A DNA stretch of 64,000 nt from Pontibacter liquoris (GTDB lineage: Bacteria > Bacteroidota > Bacteroidia > Cytophagales > Hymenobacteraceae): positions 743,366 through 807,365 of the forward strand of contig NZ_JALEBG010000003.1 in assembly GCF_022758235.1 (NCBI RefSeq), read 5' to 3'. The position numbers and the translations under genes were made by a program. Shown piece after piece: positions 30,075-38,981 of this stretch. The first letter of the stretch is position 1. Every line of letters starts with the position of its first letter. The notes beneath the pieces were generated by a model, which was given only the letters and a program-made list of their open reading frames with translations, was not told the origin of the DNA and made no database searches.

Positions 30075-30296
30075 ATGGAAACGCCCAAAGAAGATGACTT
30101 TATTACGAATGCAGACGAGAGCAAGCGCCTGCCCGACGAAAACCCAGAACCCCTTACCGGCGTGAAGAAACAGGAAGTAGATATAAATGACACCGAGTAT
30201 GAGGGCAAAGAGAAAGCGGGCAACGTGGGGGCTAAAAATGAGGAAGATACCCGTAAGCTGGATGGTAGCAATGCCAACAACCTGCGCACCAAATAA
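30075..30296 (+). CDS. Small charged protein of unknown function
   Basis: 73 residues, no hydrophobic segment, rich in Asp, Glu, Lys and Asn, so likely disordered and cytoplasmic. It has an ATG start, ends just before a hairpin terminator, and shares orientation with the exported protein upstream, which supports it as a gene. No domain recognised. Confidence 0.55.
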   Translation: METPKEDDFITNADESKRLPDENPEPLTGVKKQEVDINDTEYEGKEKAGNVGAKNEEDTRKLDGSNANNLRTK

Positions 30297-30310
30297 CCGG
30301 CTATACTTAA

Positions 30311-30339
30311 GCCCGGCAAGGTTTTTCACCTTGCCGGGC
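30311..30339 (+). terminator. Hairpin terminator after the small charged protein
   Basis: Perfect 12-bp GC-rich stem (30311-30322 with 30328-30339), 5-base loop, followed by CCATTTTGG. The T run is short. Confidence 0.65.
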
Positions 30340-30538
30340 CCATTTTGGCGGCTTTAGCAAGGATACTGTAAACCCTTATCCGCTACAGCAGCCAAGCGCT
30401 GATCCTGCTCTATTTTGGATGCCCGAGAGTAATAGCCTTTTATCTTGTTAATTTTTTGTTATATTTAGCCAAAGACTTTGATTATCAACAATAAGTGAGT
30501 ATACTTACTCTACAGTTCACCTTAAATGTTGCGGAGAG

Positions 30539-30943
30539 ATGGTTTGCTTCCATACAGAATATCTGCATGTAGAGTATTATACTGCCACCGGCGTGCTCGT
30601 GTCGCAGTGGTTTGATAAATGCAGCAGCAAACAGTACCGTGATGCCATGCTTTTTATAGTGGACATTATCCAGGAGCATACCATCAATTACGTTATTTCG
30701 GACAGACGCCTGCTGCCGCAACTTTCGCCGGAAGACAACGACTGGACACAACATCACTTTCGCGATATTTTCTGCAAGATGCCCCTCCGGCGCTTTGCCA
30801 TCATCAACTCTTTTAACGACCAGGCAGTGGAGCAGACCAGGCAATTCCTGTATAACCCCTCGCCGCCACTTCCTTTTGAGACCCACCTGTTTGAGGACCT
30901 GACCTCTGCGTACGACTGGCTGGTAGAAGCCAAAGCAGCCTAG
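30539..30943 (+). CDS. STAS/SpoIIAA-like domain protein
   Basis: 134 residues. The pattern of strand (LHVEYYTATGVLVSQW), helix (YRDAMLFIVDIIQEH), strand (INYVISDRR), a Trp-containing loop and a C-terminal helix fits the SpoIIAA-like proteins common in Bacteroidota, which usually lack a known partner. No signal peptide; cytoplasmic. It is a single gene. The family call is from the overall pattern only. Confidence 0.55.
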   Translation: MVCFHTEYLHVEYYTATGVLVSQWFDKCSSKQYRDAMLFIVDIIQEHTINYVISDRRLLPQLSPEDNDWTQHHFRDIFCKMPLRRFAIINSFNDQAVEQTRQFLYNPSPPLPFETHLFEDLTSAYDWLVEAKAA

Positions 30944-31284
30944 GGGCAAACCACGTTTCCCGTTGTGCAGTTCTGGCAGGCAAAACTGCCGGCTTCCGGT
31001 ATTTACAGGTATAAGCCGCATTGCCGCCAAAAGCTACCGCCGTTAGGGAAGTATAGCACAGTTACCGGCTCATGCCCTGAAACTATCGTTGTAATAACAT
31101 GGGCTGCCCGGGTCTTGCCCCGGCAGCAGCAGTGCTTCTCGGGCCGCACACTGAGCCGGCTGTTTATACTTAAGTATACCATAAACTATAGCTGCTTGCC
31201 GGCACAGCACAAAACTCAGCCAATTAGTATATATTAGAAGCCGCATTGTGCAAACACGCAGTTGCTGCTTAACAACGTCCATAC
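30944..31284. other. Non-coding gap before the acyltransferase gene
   Basis: A 90-codon open frame at 30965-31237 lacks protein-like composition and is not called. The gap has several AAGTATA/TATACTT copies; I see no clear hairpin or promoter. Confidence 0.5.
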
Positions 31285-32634
31285 ATGCTCTACGCCATCC
31301 TTAAAGTGATTTACCTAATTGGCCTGCGGGTATTTTTTCGAAAGCAGGAAGTCCATAACCAGGGATTGTTGCCGCAGCAGGGACCGCTCCTGATCGTAGC
31401 AAACCACCCCAATACTTTTATGGACCCGGTCGTGATTGCTGCCCAGCTGAAACAACCAGCCTACTTTATCGCCAAAGGAACAGTTTTCGGCTCCCGCTTC
31501 CGCAACTGGATGCTCCGCAAGATGCACCTCATCCCCATTCACCGCCGCGAAGACAACCCCGACCAGCCCATCAGCAACGAGGAAGCCTTTGCAGCCAGCT
31601 TTAAGGCGCTGGCGCAGAAAAAAACGCTCCTTATTTTTCCGGAAGGCAACAGCTTTAACGAGCGCCGGCTGCGCAAAATAAAAACCGGTGCAGCCCGCAT
31701 TGCCCTCAGCGCCGAAGCAACCGCCCGCCTGGGGGTGCAGATACTACCCGTAGGGCTTAACTATACAGCACCCACCCGCTTCCGGAGCAGCGTGTTTGTG
31801 AATGTCGGCCAGCCCATCAGCGTGGCAGCTTACATGGACGCCTATGCTGCTGATGGTACGGCCGCCGTGCTGGCGCTTACCGAGGAGATCCGCCACCGCC
31901 TCGAGCACCTGATCATCAACACGCCGACGGAGGAGGAAGACGAGCTGGCCCGCCTCATCGAGGGCTTATATAAAGAAGAGTTGCTGGCCAACGCCCCCAA
32001 AGCGACCCACGAACAGGAGTTTTTGCTGACCAAAGGCATCGTGAAAAGTATCCATTACTTTAGCCAGACCCAGCCGGAACGGATTGCCGCTTTGCAGCAA
32101 AGAATCAAAGCTTACAGCCGGCAATTGCAGCGCCTGCACCTGCACGATGCCTTGCTGGGGCAGGGCAAGCGCGTGGTGCTGCAGCAGAGTATTCTCTCCT
32201 TGTTATACCTGGTGGCCGGCCTGCCGGTCTATGCGTTCGGGCTGCTGCACAACTATGTGCCCTACATACTACCGGCTAAAGTAGCCCGGGCGGCAACCCA
32301 CGAAGAAGAATGGTATGCGCCCATTATGCTGACGGTGGGCATTTTTACGTTTCCGCTGGCGTATGCCCTGTCGCTGTGGCTGTGCTCTGAGGTGTTGCAT
32401 CCCTCCCTTGTGGTGCTGTTGCTTTATGGGCTGAGCCTTCCGGCTTCGGGTTTTTTCGCGCTGCACTATTGGCATAAGCTTGTGCACACGCAGGAGCACC
32501 TGGCCCTGCTGCGCCTGTTCTTTCAGCGCCAACCGCTGGTAAACCGCCTGCTGCACCAGCGGCAGGCAATCAGGGAAACACTGGAGCAGGGCCGGCTGGA
32601 ATACCTGCAGGAAAGACAAAAGCCTGTTTCATAA
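31285..32634 (+). CDS. 1-acyl-sn-glycerol-3-phosphate acyltransferase (PlsC-like) with C-terminal membrane region
   Basis: Transfers an acyl group to a lysophospholipid. Motif I NHPNTFMD (N40 H41 to D47) supplies the catalytic His-Asp pair and motif III is FPEGNSF (118-124). At 449 residues it is about twice the PlsC length. The additional part has a long helical stretch and about three hydrophobic helices (roughly 295-325, 345-370, 375-400). This long form is common in Bacteroidota. An N-terminal amphipathic or membrane helix is present. Whether it serves phospholipid synthesis or lipid A-like acylation cannot be told. Confidence 0.85.
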   Translation: MLYAILKVIYLIGLRVFFRKQEVHNQGLLPQQGPLLIVANHPNTFMDPVVIAAQLKQPAYFIAKGTVFGSRFRNWMLRKMHLIPIHRREDNPDQPISNEEAFAASFKALAQKKTLLIFPEGNSFNERRLRKIKTGAARIALSAEATARLGVQILPVGLNYTAPTRFRSSVFVNVGQPISVAAYMDAYAADGTAAVLALTEEIRHRLEHLIINTPTEEEDELARLIEGLYKEELLANAPKATHEQEFLLTKGIVKSIHYFSQTQPERIAALQQRIKAYSRQLQRLHLHDALLGQGKRVVLQQSILSLLYLVAGLPVYAFGLLHNYVPYILPAKVARAATHEEEWYAPIMLTVGIFTFPLAYALSLWLCSEVLHPSLVVLLLYGLSLPASGFFALHYWHKLVHTQEHLALLRLFFQRQPLVNRLLHQRQAIRETLEQGRLEYLQERQKPVS

Positions 32635-32861
32635 CCATCCTGCTGCTTAGCTAATTGCATAATACAAGGTGGCTTTTGTACCTCCCGCACAGGTAAAAAA
32701 AGCCATTCTGCTTTGTATTTACACCATGTATTTATACCTGCCAAAGAGGCGTTTATACTTGTTTATCAGCGATTAACGATTTTTTTTGTGACATTTTTAT
32801 GCCTGCCCCGTAAAAGACATCTAGAGTTAGAATTTTTACTCTCTAAACAAACTTGAAAGCG

Positions 32862-33350
32862 ATGAAAAAGACATTTGTAAACATTTGCGCCTCGGCATTT
32901 ATTGTAGCAGGCTTATTGGCAAGCTGCTCTACGTCTGATACTGCTACGGGCAGTGACACCATGGACAATGGAACCGACACCATGGATGACGGTACAACGA
33001 GCGGCACAACAACAGGTACCACCACGGAAGGCACGACCAGCGGCACTACGACAGGTACAACAACAGAATCCACCACCGGCACGACCACCTACGGTACAAC
33101 AACTGGTACTACAACCGGTACCACTACAGGAACAACCACCAGCGGCACTACAACTGGTACTACCACTTACGGTACCACCTCCGGCACTACCTCTGGTACA
33201 ACAACCGGAACCACTACATCCGGTACCACATCAGGCACTACTTCCGGCACTACAAGCGGTACAACCTCGGGCACTACTTCTGGTACTACCAGCGGTACTA
33301 CTACCGGAACAACCACTAGCGGTACTACAACCGGAACAACTACGATGTAG
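32862..33350 (+). CDS. Thr/Gly-rich repetitive lipoprotein
   Basis: About 162 residues from the ATG at 32862; a TTG nine bases earlier is less likely. Signal peptide with lipobox LLASC, then SDTMDNGTDTMDDGT, then about 100 residues of GTTTGTTTSGTTSGTT-like repeats to the end. It resembles a surface stalk or glycosylated tether: Ser/Thr-rich with Asp-Thr/Asp-Ser motifs, which match the D-S/T-aliphatic O-glycosylation sites of Bacteroidota only in the DTM parts. The codon series ACT-ACA-GGT varies, so the repeat is kept at protein level. A close relative is at 35054-35419. Confidence 0.75.
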   Translation: MKKTFVNICASAFIVAGLLASCSTSDTATGSDTMDNGTDTMDDGTTSGTTTGTTTEGTTSGTTTGTTTESTTGTTTYGTTTGTTTGTTTGTTTSGTTTGTTTYGTTSGTTSGTTTGTTTSGTTSGTTSGTTSGTTSGTTSGTTSGTTTGTTTSGTTTGTTTM

Positions 33351-33379
33351 TATAAGCGCATTATGTGCAACTGAAAAGC

Positions 33380-33423
33380 AAAAAGGCAAGCACCACCCAC
33401 TGGTAATTGCCTTTTTGTTTTTA
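33380..33423 (+). terminator. Terminator after the Thr/Gly-rich lipoprotein
   Basis: 10-bp stem AAAAAGGCAA/TTGCCTTTTT (33380-33389 with 33407-33416) followed by GTTTTTA. Confidence 0.8.
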
Positions 33424-33443
33424 TACATGCTACTAGTTAGGAA

Positions 33444-34967
33444 ATGATGACGTACGTTGAGCTATACTTCCGGAAAGTGTTTACCGTCGATTTACGGGCA
33501 CTCGCTATCATGCGGATCTGGCTGGCGGGCATCATCTTAACCGATCTGGCCATCAGAGCCACCGACCTGGAGGCCCATTACTCCAATATGGGCGTGCTGC
33601 CCCTGTATGTCCTGCACGAGTACCTCTGGCCTGCGCAATTTTTTTCCTTTCATGCCCTGAGCGGTATGTGGCAGTTCGAAGTGCTGCTGTTTATCATTGC
33701 AGCCGCGTTTGCAGGCTGCCTGCTGATAGGGTATAAAACACGGCTTGCAACGGTTATTAGCTGGCTGCTGCTGGTCTCGTTACAAAACCGCAACACGCTC
33801 ATTACACAAGGGGGCGATGATCTGCTGCGGATGCTGCTTTTCTGGGGCATGTTTCTGCCCTGGGGCCGCTATTACGCTTACGATGCCACGCAACAGAAGC
33901 AACCGCTAGCAGCAGACACGACTTATTTCAGCGCTGCCACAGTTGCCTACATTCTGCAGATCTGCCTCGTATACTTTTGTACCGCCCTGCTGAAAAACTC
34001 GCCGGAATGGCGCACCGAAGGCACCGCTTTATACTATGCCCTCAGCCTGGACCAGATCCTAATGCCCGGCGGACGGCTGATCTACCCTTACCCGGAACTA
34101 CTCCATACCCTCACCCTCACCACTTATTATGTAGAGTTGCTGCTGCCCTTCCTGCTGCTCATCCCTTTTTACAATAATTTTTTCCGGATGGTGGTGGTAG
34201 CGGTGCTCCTTGGTTTTCATATCGGCATCAGCCTGACGTTGTTTGTAGGCTTATTTTACCTGATCAACATCGCCTCGATAGCAGGTTTGCTTCCACGCCC
34301 CGTCATGGACTGGCTGGACAGGCGGCTGCTTGCCTCTTTCCGACGGCCGTATACGGGGCACTTTAAGCGCCTCTTTGAGCAGATCCGCAGGCCTTCGCTG
34401 GTCAGCATACAGGTGCGCCTGCACAGGCCACTGGTGCCGCGGCATTTGTGGCCCCAGTTTCGCAACGGGTTTGTAAGCGTGGTGCTCCTGTATTGCATCT
34501 GGTGGAACCTGAGCGGCACAGCGCTACGCATACCCCAATTACCCGACAGTAGCCGCTGGTTTGGATACCTGTTGCGCCTGGACCAGCACTGGGGCATGTT
34601 TGCGCCGGTGGTTTTTAAAGATGATGGCTGGTATATTCTGGAGGGGCAAACCGCAAGCGGCAAAACGATCGACCTCAACCACGAAGGAGAAGCGGCCACT
34701 TATACCAAGCCAGCCTCGGTGGTATCGCTCTTTAAAAATGACCGCTGGCGTAAATACTCCGAAAACTACCTGTTTGTGCGAAATGCATACATGCGCCCGT
34801 ATTACTGCAATTACCTGATGCGCCGCTGGAACGAAGCGCACCCGCAACGCCCCATCCGGCAACTGGAGGTGATCTACATGAAAGAACCTTCTTTGCCTGA
34901 CTACCAGGTAGCCGAGCCCACCCGCGAGGTACTCTGCGGCTGTGCCAACCAGCCGCAACAACATTAA
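33444..34967 (+). CDS. HTTM domain membrane protein (vitamin K-dependent carboxylase-like)
   Basis: 507 residues. The N-terminal two thirds has about eight membrane helices with the HTTM signature: MRIWLAGIILTDL, HYSNMGVLPLYV, and TQGGDDLLRMLLFWGMFLPWG. HTTM stands for horizontally transferred transmembrane domain, first seen in vitamin K-dependent gamma-carboxylases; most bacterial members have no tested function. The C-terminal 190 residues include a soluble part with WGMFAPVVFKDDGWYILEG, common in the bacterial group. It lies between two related Thr/Gly-rich lipoprotein genes on the same strand. Confidence 0.85.
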   Translation: MMTYVELYFRKVFTVDLRALAIMRIWLAGIILTDLAIRATDLEAHYSNMGVLPLYVLHEYLWPAQFFSFHALSGMWQFEVLLFIIAAAFAGCLLIGYKTRLATVISWLLLVSLQNRNTLITQGGDDLLRMLLFWGMFLPWGRYYAYDATQQKQPLAADTTYFSAATVAYILQICLVYFCTALLKNSPEWRTEGTALYYALSLDQILMPGGRLIYPYPELLHTLTLTTYYVELLLPFLLLIPFYNNFFRMVVVAVLLGFHIGISLTLFVGLFYLINIASIAGLLPRPVMDWLDRRLLASFRRPYTGHFKRLFEQIRRPSLVSIQVRLHRPLVPRHLWPQFRNGFVSVVLLYCIWWNLSGTALRIPQLPDSSRWFGYLLRLDQHWGMFAPVVFKDDGWYILEGQTASGKTIDLNHEGEAATYTKPASVVSLFKNDRWRKYSENYLFVRNAYMRPYYCNYLMRRWNEAHPQRPIRQLEVIYMKEPSLPDYQVAEPTREVLCGCANQPQQH

Positions 34968-35053
34968 CACTTACCCAAAGTGTGCTTCAGACCTGAAACA
35001 GAAACAATTACCTATACTTAAAACAAACTTTAAACCATTAAAACACTTACTTT

Positions 35054-35419
35054 ATGAAAAAGACTTATGTATACCTGGTAGCCGGGGCTTTGCTACTGTC
35101 GCCGTGCCTGGTTAGCTGTTCATCAGACTCCACAACAGGTACGGATACCAAAACTACTACGGACGAAGGAACAAACATGAATGGCAATGACGCTGGTATG
35201 GACAATTCGGGCAACATGGGCACCGATACCATGAACGCTGACACAATGAGCACCACCGCCGGAAGCACTTCAGGTACGACAACCATGGGAACGACAACAA
35301 GCTCTACCACTAGTGGCACAACAACCGGGACTACGAGCGGTACTACAGCAGGCACTACTGCAGGATCGACTGGCGGCACGACAACAGGTGGTACTACTGG
35401 CGGTGGCACAACCGATTAA
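35054..35419 (+). CDS. Second Thr/Gly-rich repetitive lipoprotein
   Basis: 121 residues: MKKTYVYLVAGALLLSPC and VSC near position 22 as lipobox, then NMGTDTMNADTMSTT, then GTTTGTTSGTTAG-type repeats and a Gly-rich end. It is a paralogue of 32862-33350, with the same order of parts but a shorter repeat. The two flank the HTTM gene, so a common surface role is possible but unproven. A strong bidirectional terminator follows. Confidence 0.72.
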   Translation: MKKTYVYLVAGALLLSPCLVSCSSDSTTGTDTKTTTDEGTNMNGNDAGMDNSGNMGTDTMNADTMSTTAGSTSGTTTMGTTTSSTTSGTTTGTTSGTTAGTTAGSTGGTTTGGTTGGGTTD

Positions 35420-35440
35420 GTTTTAAGAGAACGCTCCGTT

Positions 35441-35487
35441 CGAAAACAAAAAGAGCAGGTAATACATACCTGCTCTTTTTGTTTTCG
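35441..35487. terminator. Perfect 21-bp bidirectional terminator
   Basis: Arms 35441-35461 and 35467-35487 are fully complementary with a 5-base loop. A and T runs on both sides allow it to end the lipoprotein transcript (+) and the convergent gene at 35499 (-). Confidence 0.9.
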
Positions 35488-35498
35488 TTTACTTTCAG

Positions 35499-35933
35499 CT
35501 AGCGTTTTGCCAGCAAGTGGCCCACGGTACCAGCCGTTAAGCCCCCAAGCAGGTACAGGCCTACCGTCATAGCCTGCGTTACCGGGGTGCGGTTGCTCGG
35601 CATTTCGCCAAGCCCCATCGGGCCGGGAAGGTAAATAGCCCCGGCGCCCGCGGCAGCCCCTAACAAAGCCCCTTTCCAGAGCGCATCCTCGCCGGTGCCG
35701 ACAAAGCTATAGAAGATCCCGTTAGAGACAATATCGCCGCCCAGGGCCCAGGTGTGCAATTCATCTTCCTGCGGAGGCTCCTCACCTAGTTTCTCCATTG
35801 TTTTAGAAATTGCCCGCATGCCAAGTATATCCATGCGCGGGGCATCAGAAAACAGTCTTCTTGCCGTTTCGTGTGCCATTGTAAGCACGCAGGCGCCGGC
35901 AAAGCCTGCTGCCATTGATCTCAGTATTCCCAT
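35499..35933 (-). CDS. Glycine-rich membrane protein of unknown function
   Basis: 144 residues. It begins with an Ala-rich hydrophobic segment (GILRSMAAGFAGACVLTMAH) and ends with Gly/Ala-rich helices (GALLGAAAGAGAIYL and LYLLGGLTAGTVGHLLA), so it is probably an inner-membrane protein with two or three helices. No recognised motif. It sits tail to tail with the lipoprotein gene. Confidence 0.6.
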   Translation of the reverse strand: MGILRSMAAGFAGACVLTMAHETARRLFSDAPRMDILGMRAISKTMEKLGEEPPQEDELHTWALGGDIVSNGIFYSFVGTGEDALWKGALLGAAAGAGAIYLPGPMGLGEMPSNRTPVTQAMTVGLYLLGGLTAGTVGHLLAKR

Positions 35934-36072
35934 AGTCTGTTTGTATTAGGTTATATGTTGGTCAGAACAGTTTGTCTGTATAGCCTGTTGCCCGGCAGAA
36001 GGTTACATTTGCCGCTGCTCCTGCCCCGGATTCAGCTGCCGTATAAGTACGCGCAGCACCCTTGGGGCAACA

Positions 36073-36106
36073 AAAAAGCCGGGCTTACAGGTAAGCCCGG
36101 CTTTTT
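36073..36106. terminator. Bidirectional GC-rich terminator
   Basis: 16-bp arms 36073-36088 and 36091-36106 starting with five A and ending with five T. Serves the minus-strand gene at 36127. Confidence 0.85.
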
Positions 36107-36126
36107 AACGTTATTCCGTTATATTT

Positions 36127-36492
36127 CTAGCGGCCATTGTAAGAGCCACTGCCTTTCATCTTTTTGGAAGAAGAACCAATAGCGCCCTTTTTGTTCATCT
36201 GGTTCATGGCAATCCAGCCGGCACCCAGGGCCAGCAAAGAGCCGCCTACAACTTTCTGGGTAGTGCTCAGGTTGTTTACTTTCTCAGCAGCTGTGCTTCC
36301 GAACTGCTGCAGTTTACTTGTCAGGTTTCCGGTGATATCGTTTAAGCCACCTTTACCGGAAGTGCCTTGCTGGCTGCTTTTTCCGGAGGTAGAAGTATGG
36401 CTTGCACCTTGCGCTTGCTGGCCACTCTGAGCAGATGTATTGTTTCCGGCTTGCGCCTGTGATTGCGGGTTTTTATTCGTGTTGTTTTCCAT
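36127..36492 (-). CDS. Small protein with disordered N-terminus and one membrane helix
   Basis: 121 residues. The first 55 are Gln/Ser/Asn/Gly-rich and probably disordered; 56-80 is an amphipathic stretch (LTSKLQQFGSTAAEKVNNL); then one hydrophobic helix (VVGGSLLALGAGWIAM) and a basic Gly/Ser tail. No known domain. The pattern recalls small stress-induced membrane proteins, without firm evidence. Confidence 0.6.
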   Translation of the reverse strand: MENNTNKNPQSQAQAGNNTSAQSGQQAQGASHTSTSGKSSQQGTSGKGGLNDITGNLTSKLQQFGSTAAEKVNNLSTTQKVVGGSLLALGAGWIAMNQMNKKGAIGSSSKKMKGSGSYNGR

Positions 36493-36713
36493 AATTTGTA
36501 GTGCAATTAAAATATTAGTACAATTCTACCACAATACCTCGCCTTGCTTAATTACCGGCTATTTAGGAGGTAGTCTGACTTCTTTTATCGCAGAACAGCG
36601 TATATAGTTGCGTATTACACCTGATTTTTTTCATCCTCAGGCTTCTTTCACTACCTGACACGCTGTTTAAAAGAATCTATTTTGTACAATTTCTGCGGCC
36701 CATTCCCATCGCG

Positions 36714-37988
36714 TTATAATGCCTCTGCGGCCTCCAGGCGGGCAAGTGCCTGCTGTGTTTCCTTCCAGGCTTCTGCTTTCTCGTTTACCTGCTTTGCCGT
36801 TTGCACCTGCTTATAAAAAGCCATGATGTTGTGGCGCAAGGCAGGCGTCAGGTGTTTAAACTCGTCAACCGACAGCTTTGCAAGTAGTTTGGCGTATGTT
36901 TCATCCGCCAGCTTGTAGGTGCCCGGGGCTGTGGGTTGCCCGGTATCGAGTTGCAGGTTGCGCAGGTGTGGCGCAGCATCCGTTTTCCGCATGCGCTGCA
37001 GCATGGCGCTATAGGCATCTACCGTGGCATTAAAACTTTTAAAGTATACTTCCTCTGCCGCCGGCGTAGGAGGCACAAAGGCCAGCGGGCGCAGGGGGCC
37101 TATTTTAGGCAGCATTTTAATGACCCAGGCAAGCGCCCGGGCATAGAACTGGGGCCGCTCGTAGTCGCGCCCCCACTGCTGCCGGTAGCTGGCCCGGCTC
37201 ATGCGGTACACAAACGCACGGCGCGTGGCGCCAGGTTTGGCCTGTTGTATCTCGTTTTTCTTGGCCTGCCAGGCAGCTTTGGTCAGCTCCGGAAATATGT
37301 TTTTGATGGTATAACGGTACGTGCCCACCGCCAGCGGAAGACTCACAAACACTTCTTTCAGTTCCAGGCCATACGTTTCTAAAAAAGCCTTTTCCAGGAG
37401 CTCGTCCGCTACTTCAAAACCGATGAAATCATGATACGACTCTGGGGCATAGTTGCCACGCGCCACTTCCAGCACATCAAAGCCAAACTCTGTTTTGATA
37501 TGCGAAAGAGGATCTTCGGCATAGGTTACGGTGTTGCCATACTTGGCGCCTATCTTCGGATACACCAGCGGCACTGCGTGGTTGGTACCGATCGGATGAC
37601 CAAAGATATCGGCATTATAATGAGCCAGCGCGCCCAGGGCAAAGGCATATTCCTCCTGGGTTTTGGCATGGCGAAGCAGCTGCGCCACAAAGTCGCCGCT
37701 ACGGACATAATGCGTCAGATCCGTAAAAAAGGTGCTGCCGAAAGGATAATAGCCCATGTCCTGCACAATGGCCCCGCCGTAGGCAAAGGCATGGGCTTTC
37801 CGGAGGTCTTCAGCGGTCGATTTCGGAAAACGTTGCAGCAACAAGGGCTGCAGGCCTTTTGCCCAGGCAGCGTCGATCACGGCCTGGTGGGTAAGTACGC
37901 TGTAAGCAGCAGCTACCGGAGCGGCAAAGGTGCCTGACAGCACTAAAAAGAAAAGACAAGCGAGGATGCGGCAACTCTTTTTTTCCAT
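36714..37988 (-). CDS. Zinc-dependent phospholipase C-like exported protein
   Basis: 424 residues with a signal peptide (about 1-28). The mature part begins AYSVLTHQAVIDAAW and has FAYGGAIVQDMGYYPFGS, FFTDLTHYVRSGDF and ALGALAHYNADIFGHP, a set of His and Asp residues matching the metal site of zinc-dependent phospholipase C proteins. These hydrolyse phospholipids in pathogens, but the Bacteroidota versions are uncharacterised. It precedes no obvious operon partner; the PAP2 gene lies 62 bases upstream on the same strand, and a joint lipid-related role is conceivable. Confidence 0.8.
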   Translation of the reverse strand: MEKKSCRILACLFFLVLSGTFAAPVAAAYSVLTHQAVIDAAWAKGLQPLLLQRFPKSTAEDLRKAHAFAYGGAIVQDMGYYPFGSTFFTDLTHYVRSGDFVAQLLRHAKTQEEYAFALGALAHYNADIFGHPIGTNHAVPLVYPKIGAKYGNTVTYAEDPLSHIKTEFGFDVLEVARGNYAPESYHDFIGFEVADELLEKAFLETYGLELKEVFVSLPLAVGTYRYTIKNIFPELTKAAWQAKKNEIQQAKPGATRRAFVYRMSRASYRQQWGRDYERPQFYARALAWVIKMLPKIGPLRPLAFVPPTPAAEEVYFKSFNATVDAYSAMLQRMRKTDAAPHLRNLQLDTGQPTAPGTYKLADETYAKLLAKLSVDEFKHLTPALRHNIMAFYKQVQTAKQVNEKAEAWKETQQALARLEAAEAL

Positions 37989-38050
37989 AACACAGAACCT
38001 GCGTACCGATGCACGCAGAAGTATAGGTTTAGCTCCATATACTTGTTTAA

Positions 38051-38842
38051 CTATGTATGGTTGCCTACCTCCTGCTTCTGCCGCCTGTAGGCCATTAATT
38101 CCATCAGGCTGACCCCGACCAGTAGCCAGAGTGCGCCCAGCAAAAAACCTCCCAGCACATCCGATAGATAATGCACCCCCAGGTATATCCGGCTAAAACC
38201 AACGATCAGGATCAGCACGGCGGCGACCCCAAGTAAAACCCGGCGCTGGCGCCGCTTGCGGTAATGGCGGAAAAGAAAATAAGCGATCAGCCCATACTCA
38301 GCCATGACGGTGGTGGCGTGCCCGCTGGGAAAGGAGAAATGCTCTACTTTGTAATAGGCTACCTCACTCGGGCGGTCGCGGGCAATATAGGTTTTCCCAT
38401 ACCTGGTGGTGATGCCCACACCGGCCAGCGCTATCCAGAAAGCGATCAGGGCAACATATTTTTTCCGGAACAGGAAGATGAGCGACAAAATGCCTCCTAC
38501 TCCCAGGGCCGCCCACTGCTCGCCTAACTGCGTAAAAACATACAGTACCTGGCTGAGCCACTCACTACGCATACTAAAGAGGAAGGCTGTAAAATTCTTA
38601 TCAATGGTTACGATGCTCTCGGATTCCAACACGTTCTCTGTTAGCTCGGACAGCAGCGCGATGTTGATGCCAAAGGCAAGAATCATAAGGCTCAGGGGTA
38701 AGCCTGTAAACGCTTTGGGATCAAACCTGTTGGCGATAAACCTGGACGTAAGGGGATTGCGCTGCCGGAACCGCTGCACCGGCCGCAGGTGCAGAAACCA
38801 GGCAAGGAACTGCCGGACATAATGGCTCAGGATGTTTTTCAT
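38051..38842 (-). CDS. PAP2 family phosphatase
   Basis: 263 residues, six membrane helices. The three phosphatase motifs are complete: K150 to P158 (KTYIARDRP), PSGH at 172-175, and SRIYLGVHYLSD at 217-228. Members remove phosphate from phosphatidate or undecaprenyl pyrophosphate. Substrate not decidable. The 50 residues before the first helix are basic. It lies just upstream of the phospholipase C-like gene on the same strand. Confidence 0.88.
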   Translation of the reverse strand: MKNILSHYVRQFLAWFLHLRPVQRFRQRNPLTSRFIANRFDPKAFTGLPLSLMILAFGINIALLSELTENVLESESIVTIDKNFTAFLFSMRSEWLSQVLYVFTQLGEQWAALGVGGILSLIFLFRKKYVALIAFWIALAGVGITTRYGKTYIARDRPSEVAYYKVEHFSFPSGHATTVMAEYGLIAYFLFRHYRKRRQRRVLLGVAAVLILIVGFSRIYLGVHYLSDVLGGFLLGALWLLVGVSLMELMAYRRQKQEVGNHT

Positions 38843-38981
38843 GGCGGACTAACTGCTGAACATATACGCAGCGCCGGTGATTTGTTTCGCTATTCGTTCC
38901 CTTGCCTTTGCCAGGAGGTGGTTATACCCTTAAACAAGGCCTGACCACAACATTCGGCACCTATCTAAAGTACATATTTTT

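Noticed and set aside
30965..31237. 90-codon open frame before the acyltransferase gene
   Set aside because: Irregular residue use, no conserved segment, no plausible leader; likely chance.
32990..33350. Phase-variable simple repeat
   Set aside because: Codons within the repeat vary and units are not DNA-identical, so slippage is not obvious.
33167..33400. Val/Pro-repeat protein on the strand opposite the Thr/Gly lipoprotein
   Set aside because: It is the antisense shadow of the GTT repeat; no start signal or sense of its own.
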